DNA from: a bacterium
GTDB lineage: Bacteria; Chloroflexota; Dormibacteria; Dormibacterales; Dormibacteraceae
Reading direction: 5' to 3'
Assembly (NCBI GenBank): GCA_902812395.1
Contig: CADDZO010000006.1
Span: 1 to 46,721, forward strand
Length of the DNA stretch: 46,721 nucleotides
Numbering within the stretch: position 1 is the first letter of the stretch; each line of letters opens with the position of its first letter. This document shows, in pieces, positions 15,766 through 24,143 of this stretch. The translations under genes and the position numbers were made by a program. The notes under the pieces are model-generated. The model had not been told where the DNA came from, did no database searches, and saw only the letters and a list, made by a program, of their open reading frames with translations.

Positions 15766-16851
15766 CTAGCAGATGCGGGGCAGCGGGTCGCCGATGAGCA
15801 TGTCCACCACCCGGGAGCCGCCGAAAGCCGTGTGCATGAAGACCATCCCCGCCGGCTCGGCTCGGATCTCGCCGATGTCGGCCGCCTGAGCACCGAGCGG
15901 GTGCGCGCGCATCGCCTCCACGACATCCCTGGCGCACTCGGATGCGACCACTGCCACGATCTTGCCTTCATTGGCCATGTAGAGCGGATCGATACCCAGG
16001 ATCTCAGCCGCCCCCCTGACCTCATCCCGGACCGGCAGCGCCTCCTCCCGGATCGCCACTGCCAGCTCCGCCTCCATGGCCAGCTCGTTGAGGACGGTGG
16101 CCACGCCGCCCCGGGTTGCGTCTCGCATCAGGTGCACGTCGCCCGCCTCCATGACCGCGGAGCAGAGCTCGTGCAAGGGCGCGGTGTCCGAGGCCAGATC
16201 CGATTCCAGATCGAGGTCGCCGCGTGCCAGCATGATGGCGGTGCCATGGTCCCCGATCGTGCCCGAGACCAGGACCCGGTCCCCGGGCCGGACCCGCTCC
16301 AGCCCCAGCCGTGCTGGCTCCCGGACGAGCCCCACGCCGGTCGTGTTCACGAACAGAAGGTCACCTTTGCCGCGCGGCACCACCTTGGTGTCGCCGGCGA
16401 GCAAGCGCACCCCTGCCCGCCGCGCCGCCTCGGCCATCGAGGCCACCACCCGGCGCAGCACGTCGGTTTGCAGGCCCTCCTCAAGGATGAAGCCGGCGGT
16501 GATGCAGAGCGGCTCGGCCCCGGTCACGGCCAGATCGTTGACGGTTCCGTTGACGGCCAGCTCACCGATGTCGCCGCCCGGGAAGAAGAGCGGAGAGACG
16601 ACGTAGCTGTCGGTGGTCACCGCCAGGGTGGCCCCGTTCGCCGTGAGGAGGGCCGCGTCCCCTTCCGGGTTGCCGAAGGACGGCCGGAATAAGGCTTCGA
16701 TCAGGGTCCGGGTCGCCTTGCCGCCGGCGCCGTGGGCCATGTTGATGGCCTCGTCGCGGAGCCGCGGTGCCCGCCGTCGGATCGCCTCGATCCGCTCCAG
16801 CACCTCCTGCTCCGACCACTTGCCGATCCGGGAAGAGTCACTGGCGGGCAT
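15766..16851 (-). CDS. hypE: Hydrogenase maturation protein HypE
   Basis: 361 residues, AIR-synthase-like fold. HypE dehydrates the thiocarboxamide made by HypF to the thiocyanate that becomes the cyanide ligands of the active-site iron. The C-terminus ends DPLPRIC with the acceptor Cys as last residue, as required. MAHGAGGKATRTLI and LAVTTDSYVVSPLFFPGGDIG are the family's ATP-binding and dimer motifs. Start set at the ATG at 16851, 14 bp inside hypD; an earlier in-frame start would only add residues unlike HypE. It is the last gene of the operon. Confidence 0.95.
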   Translation of the reverse strand: MPASDSSRIGKWSEQEVLERIEAIRRRAPRLRDEAINMAHGAGGKATRTLIEALFRPSFGNPEGDAALLTANGATLAVTTDSYVVSPLFFPGGDIGELAVNGTVNDLAVTGAEPLCITAGFILEEGLQTDVLRRVVASMAEAARRAGVRLLAGDTKVVPRGKGDLLFVNTTGVGLVREPARLGLERVRPGDRVLVSGTIGDHGTAIMLARGDLDLESDLASDTAPLHELCSAVMEAGDVHLMRDATRGGVATVLNELAMEAELAVAIREEALPVRDEVRGAAEILGIDPLYMANEGKIVAVVASECARDVVEAMRAHPLGAQAADIGEIRAEPAGMVFMHTAFGGSRVVDMLIGDPLPRIC

Positions 16852-17986
16852 TGGGGGCCTCCGGCTGCAGGACGGTGAGCCGGGAGTCTGCTCGGCTGAA
16901 GCGGCCAAAGTTGTAGTAGGCGGCGCAGGCGCCCTCTGAGGAGACCATGCAGGTCCCGATCGGTGTCTCTGGCGTGCAGGCGGTGCCGAAGACCTTGCAC
17001 TCCCAGGGCTTCAGCACTCCCTTCAGGACCTCGCCGCACTGGCAGGCCTTGGGGTCGGCGACCCGGACCCCCGGGACTTCGAAGCGAAGCTCGGCGTCGT
17101 ACCGGGCGTACTCCTCGCGAATAGCCAGGGCCGAAAGCGAGATGAAGCCCAGTCCTCGCCATTCGAAGTGGGGGCGGAGCTTGAAGGCACGCCGGATCAC
17201 CTCCAGCGCCCGTGGGTTGCCGTCGGCGGCAACGATGCGGGTGTACTGGTTCTCGACCTCACAGCGGCCCTCGAGGACCTGGCGGATGACCATGTGCACG
17301 CCCTGGAGGATGTCGAGCGGCTCGAAGCCGGTCACCACCACCGGCTTGTGGTAGCGCTGGGCAACGAAGTCGTAGGGCCGGATGCCGATCACGGCGCTCA
17401 CGTGGCCGGGGCCCAAGAAGCCGTCCAGGCGCAGGTCGGGTGAGTCCAGGATCGCCTTGATCGGGGGAATGATCATCACGTGGTTGCAGAAGATCGAGAA
17501 GTTGGGCACCTGCTCCTCAGCTGCCCGAAGCAGCGTCAGCGCCGTCGAGGGGGCAGTGGTCTCGAAGCCGATGGCGTAGAAGACCACCTCGCGCTCCGGG
17601 TTCTGATAGGCGAGACGGAGCGCGTCCAAGGGCGAGTAGACCATGCGTACGTCCGCTCCTTGGGCCTTGGCGTCGAGGAGCGAGCCGCGACTTCCTGGGA
17701 CCCGCATCATGTCGCCGAAGCAGGTGAAGATGACCCCCGGGGTGCTGGCTACGGCGATGCCGTCGTCGACGCGGCCCATGGGGATCACGCAGACCGGGCA
17801 GCCCGGGCCGTGTACGAGCTCGACGTTGGGCGGCAGCAAGTCCTCAATCCCGTACTTGTAGATGGTGTGGGTGTGGCCGCCGCAGACCTCCATGATCTTC
17901 CAGTGGCGGTCGCCTGCCTCCTCTGCGATCCGCCGCGCCAGCGCGGCCGCCACCGCCTGGTCCCGGAACTCGTCCACGAATTTCAT
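16838..17986 (-). CDS. hypD: Hydrogenase maturation protein HypD
   Basis: 382 residues. HypD with HypC is the [4Fe-4S] scaffold on which Fe(CN)2CO is built. MEVCGGHTHTIYKYGI holds the Cys and His that bind iron, and HGPGCPVCVIP the CPVC thiol pair. GFETTAPSTA and the C-terminal Cys cluster (CQCGEVLKG, ECKVFG, CTPETPIGTC) match the family. The start MKFVDEFRD overlaps the upstream stop by 4 bp (ATGA). It lies directly after the SIS-HypC-SIS gene, which suggests those proteins work together. Confidence 0.96.
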   Translation of the reverse strand: MKFVDEFRDQAVAAALARRIAEEAGDRHWKIMEVCGGHTHTIYKYGIEDLLPPNVELVHGPGCPVCVIPMGRVDDGIAVASTPGVIFTCFGDMMRVPGSRGSLLDAKAQGADVRMVYSPLDALRLAYQNPEREVVFYAIGFETTAPSTALTLLRAAEEQVPNFSIFCNHVMIIPPIKAILDSPDLRLDGFLGPGHVSAVIGIRPYDFVAQRYHKPVVVTGFEPLDILQGVHMVIRQVLEGRCEVENQYTRIVAADGNPRALEVIRRAFKLRPHFEWRGLGFISLSALAIREEYARYDAELRFEVPGVRVADPKACQCGEVLKGVLKPWECKVFGTACTPETPIGTCMVSSEGACAAYYNFGRFSRADSRLTVLQPEAPNARQ

Positions 17987-19287
17987 GCCGTCTCCTCCAG
18001 CCCCCGGACGAGGGCGTGGTACATGGTCGCCTGGGCCTCCTGGATTCGGGGGATGTAGGTGCTGTCGGTTACCAGCAGGTGGTCGATGAAGGGAGCGTCC
18101 CGCCAGGCCCCCCCTCCGTAGCCGACCAGCGCGATCGTGATCAGACCCTGCCGCTTCGCTTGCTCGAAGGCCCGGGTCACGTTCTGGGAGCGCCCGCTGG
18201 TCGAGATCCCGACCGCGACGTCGCCGGGCTGCCCGAGCGCGATCACCTGCCGGGCGAACACCTCCTCGAAGCCGATGTCGTTGCCGACCGCGGTCAGGAC
18301 CGCCGGCTCCCCGCTCAGGTCCAGGGCGGGAACCCCGACTGCCTGCAGGTCGCTGGTCAGGTCGGCAGCGTCGGTGGCACTGCCGCCATTGCCGAAGGTG
18401 AGGACCGTGCCCCCGGCTCGGACCCGCTCGGCCAGCGTCGCCAGCGCCGTCGCCAGCGCCGCCTGGTCGACCGCTCGCCGGAGCTGGGCTACCTCCTCCC
18501 ACTTGATCTGAACCGAACGGGCCACGTCGGCCAGCACCGCCGGGACGTCGACCGTCTGGTTGGAGAGAAACGGGTAGAACTCCTGCGAGAAGCTCTCGAT
18601 CGGCTTCACCCGCTCCAATGCCACCCCGGCATGGACCATCACCAGGTCACCCGGCTGGACCGGCTGGACCAGGCTCAGATCGCACCGCTCCTCGCCCTGG
18701 GCGGTTCGCACCAGCCCCTCCCCCTCGGCCCGTACCACGGCCGCGGGCACGGCCACGTCCCCGCAGGTGATGCAGACCTCGTCTGTGCAACCCTCCTGGA
18801 GCAACCCCTCGTGCTCGAAGAAGACGTGGACCAGCTCCCAGAGCTCGTGGTAGGCGGTCTCCTGGATCTCCTGAGCCACCAGCGGGTCGCCACAGCCAAC
18901 CGCGAAGGCGTGCTCGGCATCGCAGGAACCACCGTCCCCGAAGGCGACCTGGAGGCCCGAGGGCAGCTCCCCCAGGTCGCCGCTGGTCAGCCCCATACGG
19001 ATGTCGTCCGGACCCGCCAGCAGGTCCAGCAGCCGAGGCTCACGGACCGACACCGCAGGTAGCGCTCGCTTCCCAACCAGCACCGGATGGATGAACTCAA
19101 CCGCGTTGTGCTGCGCGTCGCTGAAGGCGGCTCCAGGCTGGGCGTAGATGACCAGCCGGCCGCCTCGATGGAAGCGTCGGGCCATGCCCCAGCAGGCGGT
19201 GGCCAGCTCCCGGGCCCGCTCCCGGAAGAAGGTGTCCCCGGCCTGGAGGACGGCCTGGTAGTGGCCGAGGGCTGCGCTCACTGCCAT
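17983..19287 (-). CDS. SIS-HypC-SIS fusion protein
   Basis: 434 residues in three parts. Residues 1-165 resemble a GmhA-type SIS (phosphosugar isomerase) domain: SDAQHNAVEFIHPVLVGKRALPA is typical, but the sugar-phosphate loop GNGGS is replaced by AQPGAAF. Residues 168-230 are a HypC domain beginning CITCGDVAVPAAVV with Cys172/Cys175. Residues 260-434 are a second SIS domain with an intact loop FGNGGSATDAADL (298-310). HypC carries the iron precursor with HypD; phosphoheptose isomerase-like genes are known companions of group 1h hydrogenases. A fusion of both with two SIS halves suggests a maturation scaffold, an inference. ATG 19287; a GTG two codons later is an alternative. Confidence 0.85.
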   Translation of the reverse strand: MAVSAALGHYQAVLQAGDTFFRERARELATACWGMARRFHRGGRLVIYAQPGAAFSDAQHNAVEFIHPVLVGKRALPAVSVREPRLLDLLAGPDDIRMGLTSGDLGELPSGLQVAFGDGGSCDAEHAFAVGCGDPLVAQEIQETAYHELWELVHVFFEHEGLLQEGCTDEVCITCGDVAVPAAVVRAEGEGLVRTAQGEERCDLSLVQPVQPGDLVMVHAGVALERVKPIESFSQEFYPFLSNQTVDVPAVLADVARSVQIKWEEVAQLRRAVDQAALATALATLAERVRAGGTVLTFGNGGSATDAADLTSDLQAVGVPALDLSGEPAVLTAVGNDIGFEEVFARQVIALGQPGDVAVGISTSGRSQNVTRAFEQAKRQGLITIALVGYGGGAWRDAPFIDHLLVTDSTYIPRIQEAQATMYHALVRGLEETA

Positions 19288-21407
19288 GCCGCCACCCACG
19301 CCTGGCCAAGCGAGATCCCACCGTCGTTGGCGGGGACGCGCTCGTTCGCGTAGGGCTCGAGCCCGGCCTCCCGCAGCCCGTCGACCGTGGCCTCCAGCAG
19401 GCGCCGGTTCTGGAAGCATCCGCCGGAGAGGGCGACCGTGCGCAGCCCGGTGCGCTGGCAGGCGCGGACGATGGCCCGGGCCAGCGAGGCGTGGAAGGTA
19501 GCGGCCAGCCGGCCCGCAGGCTCGCCTCGGCGCTGGCGGGCTGCCATCTCGGAGAAGAGTCGGCGGTTCTCCTCCAGCTCGACCTTGATGACGTCTCCCT
19601 CATCCTCGCAGGCTGCCTCCAGCAGCGCTGCCGCCTCCCCCTCGTAGGTGGAGACCTGGGCTACCCCGCACAGGCTCGCGACCGCGTCGAAGAGCCGGCC
19701 CAGGGAAGAGCTGAGTGGGCTTCGCCCGGAGCCGGCCAGCTGGCGCACCAGGTGCCAGCGCCGAGGGTCGACCCCCTCCGGAGGCGACTCGAGCCCGTAG
19801 GCGGCGGCCATCCGCCAGCCCTCGCGGGCGCAGACGTCGCCCCCGGGAAGGGGCACCGGCTCCAGGTGGGCCACACGCCGGAAGCCCCTCTCCTCCAGCA
19901 CCAACACCTCGCCCCCCCAAATGGTTCCGTCCGGACCCAGGCCGACGCCGTCCAGGGCCACCCCGACCAGCGGCGGCCGAAGCGAGTGCTCGGCGGCCAC
20001 GCTGGCCACGTGCGCGTGATGGTGCTGGACCCGGACCGGCTCCCCCAGCCGTTCTGCGATCCGAGTCGAGGTGTAGTCGGGGTGGAGGTCGCAGGCGATC
20101 CGCTCGGGGCGGACCGAGAAGAGGTGCAGGTAGCGCTCCAGCTGCTCCTCGAAGGCCTGCACCGTGAGCAGGTCGTCGAGGTCGCCCACGTGGGGGCCGA
20201 CGAAGGCACGCCCGTCCCGGGCGACCGTGAAGGCCGACTTTAGGTGGGCCCCGGTCGCGACCAGAGGCGGAGAGGCGCAGAAGGGCAGCGGCTCGGGGGC
20301 GAGCCCGCGGGCACGCCGAATCACGCGCAGCGCACCGGCCGCCCAGCGCACGACCGAGTCGTCGTAGCGGGCCGCGATCGGGCGGTCGTGGCCGAGGAAC
20401 AGGTCGGCGATCCCGCCCAGCCGCTGCTGGGCCTCGGCGTCCTCGCGGCAGATGGGCTCCTCGGAGAGGTTGCCACTGGTCATCACCAGCGGGCCGCCGA
20501 AGTCCCGTACCAGCAGGTGGTGGAGGGGCGTGTAGGGGAGCATGACCCCCAGCTCCCTCAACCCCGGTGCGATCGAGGGGGCGAGCCCGCCCCGGTACCG
20601 GAGGAGCACGATCGGGGCCGCAGGGGAGCGCAGGGCCTGCCATTCCTCGGCAGCAACGCTGCAGTACCGCTCGGGCTCCAGCATCATCACCGCCAGCGGC
20701 TTGCGCGGGCGGTGCTTGCGGCGCCGGAGGCGGGCCACCGCCTCCTCGTTACCGGCGTCGCAGGCGAGCTGGTAGCCGCCCAGCCCCTTGACCGCAACGA
20801 TGCGGCCTCGGCGCAGTGCTGTCACAGCCTCCTCGATCAGCATGGACAGGTGAGGGCCGCAGTCAGGGCAGGCGTTGGGTTGGGCGTGGAAGCGACGGTC
20901 TTGCGGGTCTTCGTACTCCCTCCGGCAGCGCTCGCACATGGTGAACCGCCGCATAGTGGTCAGCGGTCGATCGTAGGGGAGCGACTCGATGACGGTGAAC
21001 CGGGGCCCGCAGTTGGTGCAGTTGGTGAACGGGTAGCGGTAGCGGTGGTTCCTGGGGTCCAGGATCTCGGCCAGGCAGTCGGAGCAGGTGGCGGCGTCCG
21101 GCGAAACCGACTGGAAGTCACCGGGACGGGGCCGGCTGTCGAGGATGACGAACGTGGTCGTGCCAGTGGGGGGCAGCCTGCGAGATCGGACCTCCTCGAT
21201 GCGGGCCAGTGGTGGCGGGCGCTCCTCGAGGTCGGCGAGGAAGCGGTCCAGGGCCTCCTCCTCGCCTTCGACCTCGATCTCCACCGGTCCGGTGGAGTTG
21301 CGCACCCATCCGCCCAGGCCGTGCCGACGGGCCAGCCGGTACACATAGGGCCGGAACCCGACCCCCTGGACTGTGCCGCGGACCGTGATCCCAAGCCGTC
21401 CCCGCAT
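19278..21407 (-). CDS. hypF: Carbamoyltransferase HypF
   Basis: 709 residues, full length. In order: acylphosphatase domain (1-90, with GTVQGVGFRPYVYRLA), two zinc fingers (CSDCLAE, CTNCGPRF, CERCRREY, CPDCGP), YrdC-like domain (LGGYQLACDA, MTSGNLSEEP), and Kae1-like domain (QHHHAHVASVAAEH, ALDGVGLGPDGTIWGGE). HypF makes carbamoyl-AMP from carbamoyl phosphate and transfers the group to the HypE C-terminal Cys. ATG 21407 begins MRGRLGITV; the longer frame would add residues without homology. It overlaps the SIS-HypC-SIS gene by 10 bp. Confidence 0.96.
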   Translation of the reverse strand: MRGRLGITVRGTVQGVGFRPYVYRLARRHGLGGWVRNSTGPVEIEVEGEEEALDRFLADLEERPPPLARIEEVRSRRLPPTGTTTFVILDSRPRPGDFQSVSPDAATCSDCLAEILDPRNHRYRYPFTNCTNCGPRFTVIESLPYDRPLTTMRRFTMCERCRREYEDPQDRRFHAQPNACPDCGPHLSMLIEEAVTALRRGRIVAVKGLGGYQLACDAGNEEAVARLRRRKHRPRKPLAVMMLEPERYCSVAAEEWQALRSPAAPIVLLRYRGGLAPSIAPGLRELGVMLPYTPLHHLLVRDFGGPLVMTSGNLSEEPICREDAEAQQRLGGIADLFLGHDRPIAARYDDSVVRWAAGALRVIRRARGLAPEPLPFCASPPLVATGAHLKSAFTVARDGRAFVGPHVGDLDDLLTVQAFEEQLERYLHLFSVRPERIACDLHPDYTSTRIAERLGEPVRVQHHHAHVASVAAEHSLRPPLVGVALDGVGLGPDGTIWGGEVLVLEERGFRRVAHLEPVPLPGGDVCAREGWRMAAAYGLESPPEGVDPRRWHLVRQLAGSGRSPLSSSLGRLFDAVASLCGVAQVSTYEGEAAALLEAACEDEGDVIKVELEENRRLFSEMAARQRRGEPAGRLAATFHASLARAIVRACQRTGLRTVALSGGCFQNRRLLEATVDGLREAGLEPYANERVPANDGGISLGQAWVAAWQ

Positions 21408-21408
21408 C

Positions 21409-21624
21409 TCAGGCGGCGCGCATCCCCCTGGCCACCTTGGCTGCCATCTCCACCAGCTCGCCACTCCGCCCGGCAGCCACTCTGGCCGCGTTCAGGGCCA
21501 TGTCCATGGCAATCCGGGTCTCGTCACGGCGACGCAGACCCTGGATCAGGTCCAGCAGCTGCCGACGGCGGGTGGACGACCCCAGGACGTATCCGGCCGT
21601 GAAGATCGCAAGCTTCATCCACAC
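21409..21624 (-). CDS. Small YtxH-like membrane protein of the hyp operon
   Basis: 71 residues: MWMKLAIFTAGYVLGSSTRR at the start is a short hydrophobic helix followed by basic residues, as in YtxH-like proteins (GYVLG then charged), and the rest is an amphipathic helix. A GGAGG lies 8 bp before the GTG at 21624; ATG 21618 is the alternative. It ends 1 bp before hypF. Function unknown. Its place inside the hydrogenase operon suggests a link to membrane attachment or assembly. Confidence 0.65.
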   Translation of the reverse strand: MWMKLAIFTAGYVLGSSTRRRQLLDLIQGLRRRDETRIAMDMALNAARVAAGRSGELVEMAAKVARGMRAA

Positions 21625-21636
21625 CTGATCTGCCTC

Positions 21637-21768
21637 CTACATCTCCCGGAGCCGGAAGTAGCGCTGAATGTCCTTGGCGTTGAGCAGAGCGAAGATCGCT
21701 GCCCCGGCCAGCCCCAGCAGGAGCAGGGAGCCCAGCCTGATGCCGCCGCCACCGACCTGGATCTTCAT
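21637..21768 (-). CDS. 43-residue single-span membrane protein
   Basis: A very small gene. The protein starts MKIQVGGGGIRLGSLLLLGL, continues with one hydrophobic helix to about residue 30, and ends DIQRYFRLREM. The C-terminal pattern (hydrophobic helix, then I..RYlr.R.M) is like small actinobacterial proteins of the DUF6893 type, from memory. An AAGGAG motif sits 7 bp before the ATG, a strong ribosome site. It lies 12 bp after hypC and 12 bp before the next gene, so it is part of the operon. Function unknown. Confidence 0.65.
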   Translation of the reverse strand: MKIQVGGGGIRLGSLLLLGLAGAAIFALLNAKDIQRYFRLREM

Positions 21769-21780
21769 CTCACCTCTCCT

Positions 21781-22056
21781 TCAGTTGATGTTGGACGTCC
21801 TGATCTGGTCGACCTCGTCCCGGTAGGCCTGGCCGAGCCCCTCCAGCATCCGCTGCTGTTCTTTCGCCTCCGCCTCGTCGATCTTGGTCAGGGCGAAGCC
21901 GACGTGAATCAGGACGTAGTCGCCGGGCTGGGGCCGGTCCTCACCGTCCAGCAGCCCGATGTTGACGTTGCGGCGGACACCGACGACCTCGACCCTGGCA
22001 ATCTGCCGCCGCTCGTCCACGATCTCCAGGACCTTGCCGGGTATGGCCAGGCACAT
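21781..22056 (-). CDS. hypC: Hydrogenase maturation chaperone HypC
   Basis: 91 residues. MCLAIPGKVLEI has the essential Cys2 after Met, and GDYVLIHVGFAL is the second family motif with its His. HypC shuttles the Fe(CN)2CO unit between HypD and the large-subunit precursor. The C-terminal 25 residues are a charged helix longer than in short HypCs. This is the stand-alone copy; a second HypC domain is fused inside the SIS protein downstream. It is 3 bp after hypA. Confidence 0.94.
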   Translation of the reverse strand: MCLAIPGKVLEIVDERRQIARVEVVGVRRNVNIGLLDGEDRPQPGDYVLIHVGFALTKIDEAEAKEQQRMLEGLGQAYRDEVDQIRTSNIN

Positions 22057-22059
22057 GGT

Positions 22060-22440
22060 TCAACGCTCCTTTCCGGTCACGGTTGACGAGGGATTGCGGC
22101 GCACCTCGCCGCCAGCCAGTTCCACCTCCGCCACCTCGATTCGGTCCCCGTCTCTGACCTCGACGTCGCTCGAGCCGCAGTCAGGGCAGAGGACCAGGTC
22201 TTCAGCCTGGCCCTCCCGGCCACAGGAGCGGCAGCGGAGCTGGAGGGGTACCTCCACCATCTCCAGGTGGGACCCCGCGGCCACGGTCTGCTCGGAGACC
22301 AGTCGCCAGGCCATCTCCATGCTCTCCGGGGCAACCCGCTGGAGGCGGCCGACTCGGACCCGCACCCGTTCCACCCGCTGGCCGCGCGCCGCCTGCAGAG
22401 CCACCGCGAGCACGCCCTCGCTCAGTCCGAGCTCATGCAC
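22060..22440 (-). CDS. hypA: Nickel chaperone HypA
   Basis: 126 residues. The GTG start gives MHELGLS, which places the nickel-binding His at position 2 as in all HypAs; an earlier start would spoil this. The zinc site is CRSC (70-73) and CPDC (85-88). HypA delivers Ni2+ to the large subunit together with HypB, but no hypB is in this operon. It overlaps the protease gene by 8 bp. Confidence 0.94.
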   Translation of the reverse strand: MHELGLSEGVLAVALQAARGQRVERVRVRVGRLQRVAPESMEMAWRLVSEQTVAAGSHLEMVEVPLQLRCRSCGREGQAEDLVLCPDCGSSDVEVRDGDRIEVAEVELAGGEVRRNPSSTVTGKER

Positions 22441-22927
22441 CGACCCCCTCCTTCTTCTCATGGGCCAACCGTTCCAGCACATGGCAGACCTCGGCCACTG
22501 CGAGCTCCACCGCGCCCGCCACCCGGGGGCTCAGCCCCATCTCCCCCTCTTCCCCCCCGAGCCGTGCCGGTTGGCAACCGAGCATGAAGAGGCGGGGCGG
22601 CCGCCCGCCCAGCTGCCGCACCAGACGCAGGACCTGGACCGGGTCCATGGCGTGGCCGTCGGCGTGGGCCGGGCCCTCCAGGGCCTCCAGGTCCGGCTCC
22701 AACCAGCGCAGGGTGCCGGGCTCCTCACCCAGGGGGACGGCGTCGATCAGGACCGCGGCATCCGCCTCCTCCATCAGCGCGTAGGCCAGGTCGTAGCCCC
22801 TGATGCCGAAGTCACAGAGTTCCACCCCCTCGGGGAGCTGGCGTTGCCGGAGCCGGCTCAGGACCTCGACCCCGAAGCCGTCGTCGCCCTGGAAGACATT
22901 GCCGATCCCGCAGACCAGCACCCTCAT
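22433..22927 (-). CDS. Hydrogenase maturation endopeptidase (HybD/HycI family)
   Basis: 164 residues. The N-terminus VCGIGNVFQGDDGFGVEVL carries the metal-binding acid (Asp16 where HybD has Glu16). Asp62 is in LIDAVPLG and His92 in DGHAMD, completing the nickel-recognition triad. The enzyme cuts the C-terminal tail off the large subunit after nickel insertion. The large subunit here does have a 20-residue tail after its last His. ATG 22927; overlaps the upstream gene by 4 bp. Confidence 0.92.
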   Translation of the reverse strand: MRVLVCGIGNVFQGDDGFGVEVLSRLRQRQLPEGVELCDFGIRGYDLAYALMEEADAAVLIDAVPLGEEPGTLRWLEPDLEALEGPAHADGHAMDPVQVLRLVRQLGGRPPRLFMLGCQPARLGGEEGEMGLSPRVAGAVELAVAEVCHVLERLAHEKKEGVGA

Positions 22928-23229
22928 CGCAGTAGCTCCACCTCCGACAGCCGGAAGAAGAATCGGTGCCCGGGCTGGCGTTCCAACCCCAGGTCGCGAC
23001 CGGGGTCGTCCTCCAGGACTACGGCCAGGTGGACCTGGTCGTCGTAGTCACGCTCGATGGCCTCCACCACCCCGACCCGGCCGGCCAGCTCCAGGTCCAG
23101 GATGTCGGCACCGCCTCGGGGCCGGAGCCGCACCCGGTCTCCGCAGGAGAGTTGTCCCTGGGGAGTGTCGATGCACTCCAGTGGCGTCGTCTGGCCCCAC
23201 GGGTCCAGGCGCGGCTCGAGGCCGCTCAC
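22924..23229 (-). CDS. Conserved hydrogenase-operon protein, 101 residues
   Basis: Starts at a GTG within the upstream stop (GTGA). LSCGDRVRLRPRGGADILDL is followed by VGVVEAIERDYDDQVHLAVVL and GHRFFFRLSEVELL, a small all-beta pattern. I recall close relatives beside group 1h hydrogenase genes in actinobacteria, but none with a known role. Both ends overlap the neighbours by 4 bp, so it is made together with them. It may act in assembly or regulation of the enzyme. Confidence 0.75.
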   Translation of the reverse strand: MSGLEPRLDPWGQTTPLECIDTPQGQLSCGDRVRLRPRGGADILDLELAGRVGVVEAIERDYDDQVHLAVVLEDDPGRDLGLERQPGHRFFFRLSEVELLR

Positions 23230-24143
23230 GGCTCCGCCTCCGGGGTGCGCAGGGTGCCGTGAAGGCGCAGCCACTGCGCGGGGGTGAGGTGCTCGGTCCG
23301 CTCCAGGATCCCTCGAGCGTGTGGATCGCCACCCCGGAGCTCGGCCTTCTCCTGCTCGCTCAAGGTCAGTACCCGCAGACTCAGGAGCTCATCGATCTCG
23401 GAGGAGTCGAAGAGGTCACCCGGGCTCTCGGGGGCGAGGCGGGGGTGGTCCTCGACGATGATGGGCGAGCAGAGCAGGGTGTCGTCCCGTCCCGCCTCGC
23501 CGGCAAGCACCGGCCAGCAACCGATGCTGTGGCAGGCAGCCGCGGCCTGGGCCAGGCTGGGGGGCGGGTCGGCCAGCGAGCAGAACCGTCCTGGCGACGC
23601 TCGGAGCACGGCGTGGGTCGAGCAAAGCGAGCTCGGCATCACTCGCTCCCGGGGGGCGTCGAGCTTTGCGAACGGGGTCAGGTTCTGAACCTCGACCGCG
23701 AGCGCGATGGCGCCGGCAAGCGGCTGTGCCGAGATCAGTGCGCGACCCTCCAGGGCCTCCCAGCGGCGGATCGCGTCCCCCTCTGCCGTCCTCTGCGGGG
23801 TCACCCGGAGCGGCAGTTCCGCCGGGATCCGGAGCAGGTCGGAGAGTGCCAGGCTCGCCTCCAAACGACGTTCGCTTGCCTCCTCCCACTCCGTGCTGCC
23901 GTGTCGACAGCGGCAGAGATGGAGGAACCGGACGCTAACCTCGAGGCGGCAGTCAGGCCCCGGCACCAGGAGGCACTCGGCCCGCCAGCGCCACCCCTCG
24001 CAGCCGCCGGCTTCGCTCCAGGCCCTTGGTGCGACTGCGCCGAAGGTCCAGCGGACCCGGTTCTTGGTCGCTCCCGGGGTGTATGGGTAGAGCAAATACC
24101 CCTCGTAGAGCAGGGCCCGGCAGAGCGCGTCCACGTCACTCAT
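23226..24143 (-). CDS. Conserved hydrogenase-operon protein, 305 residues
   Basis: The N-terminus has ALLYEGYLLYPYTPGATKN and RVRWTFGAVAP, a conserved block in group 1h operons. Then come alternating strands, a segment CSTHAVLRASPGRFCSLADPP, and IVEDHPRLAPESPGDLFDSSEIDELLSLR near the C-terminus (written in parts). It is soluble, with no membrane segment or known catalytic motif. ATG overlaps the DUF6084 stop by 4 bp. Function unknown; co-occurrence suggests a maturation or quality-control role, an inference. Confidence 0.8.
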   Translation of the reverse strand: MSDVDALCRALLYEGYLLYPYTPGATKNRVRWTFGAVAPRAWSEAGGCEGWRWRAECLLVPGPDCRLEVSVRFLHLCRCRHGSTEWEEASERRLEASLALSDLLRIPAELPLRVTPQRTAEGDAIRRWEALEGRALISAQPLAGAIALAVEVQNLTPFAKLDAPRERVMPSSLCSTHAVLRASPGRFCSLADPPPSLAQAAAACHSIGCWPVLAGEAGRDDTLLCSPIIVEDHPRLAPESPGDLFDSSEIDELLSLRVLTLSEQEKAELRGGDPHARGILERTEHLTPAQWLRLHGTLRTPEAEP

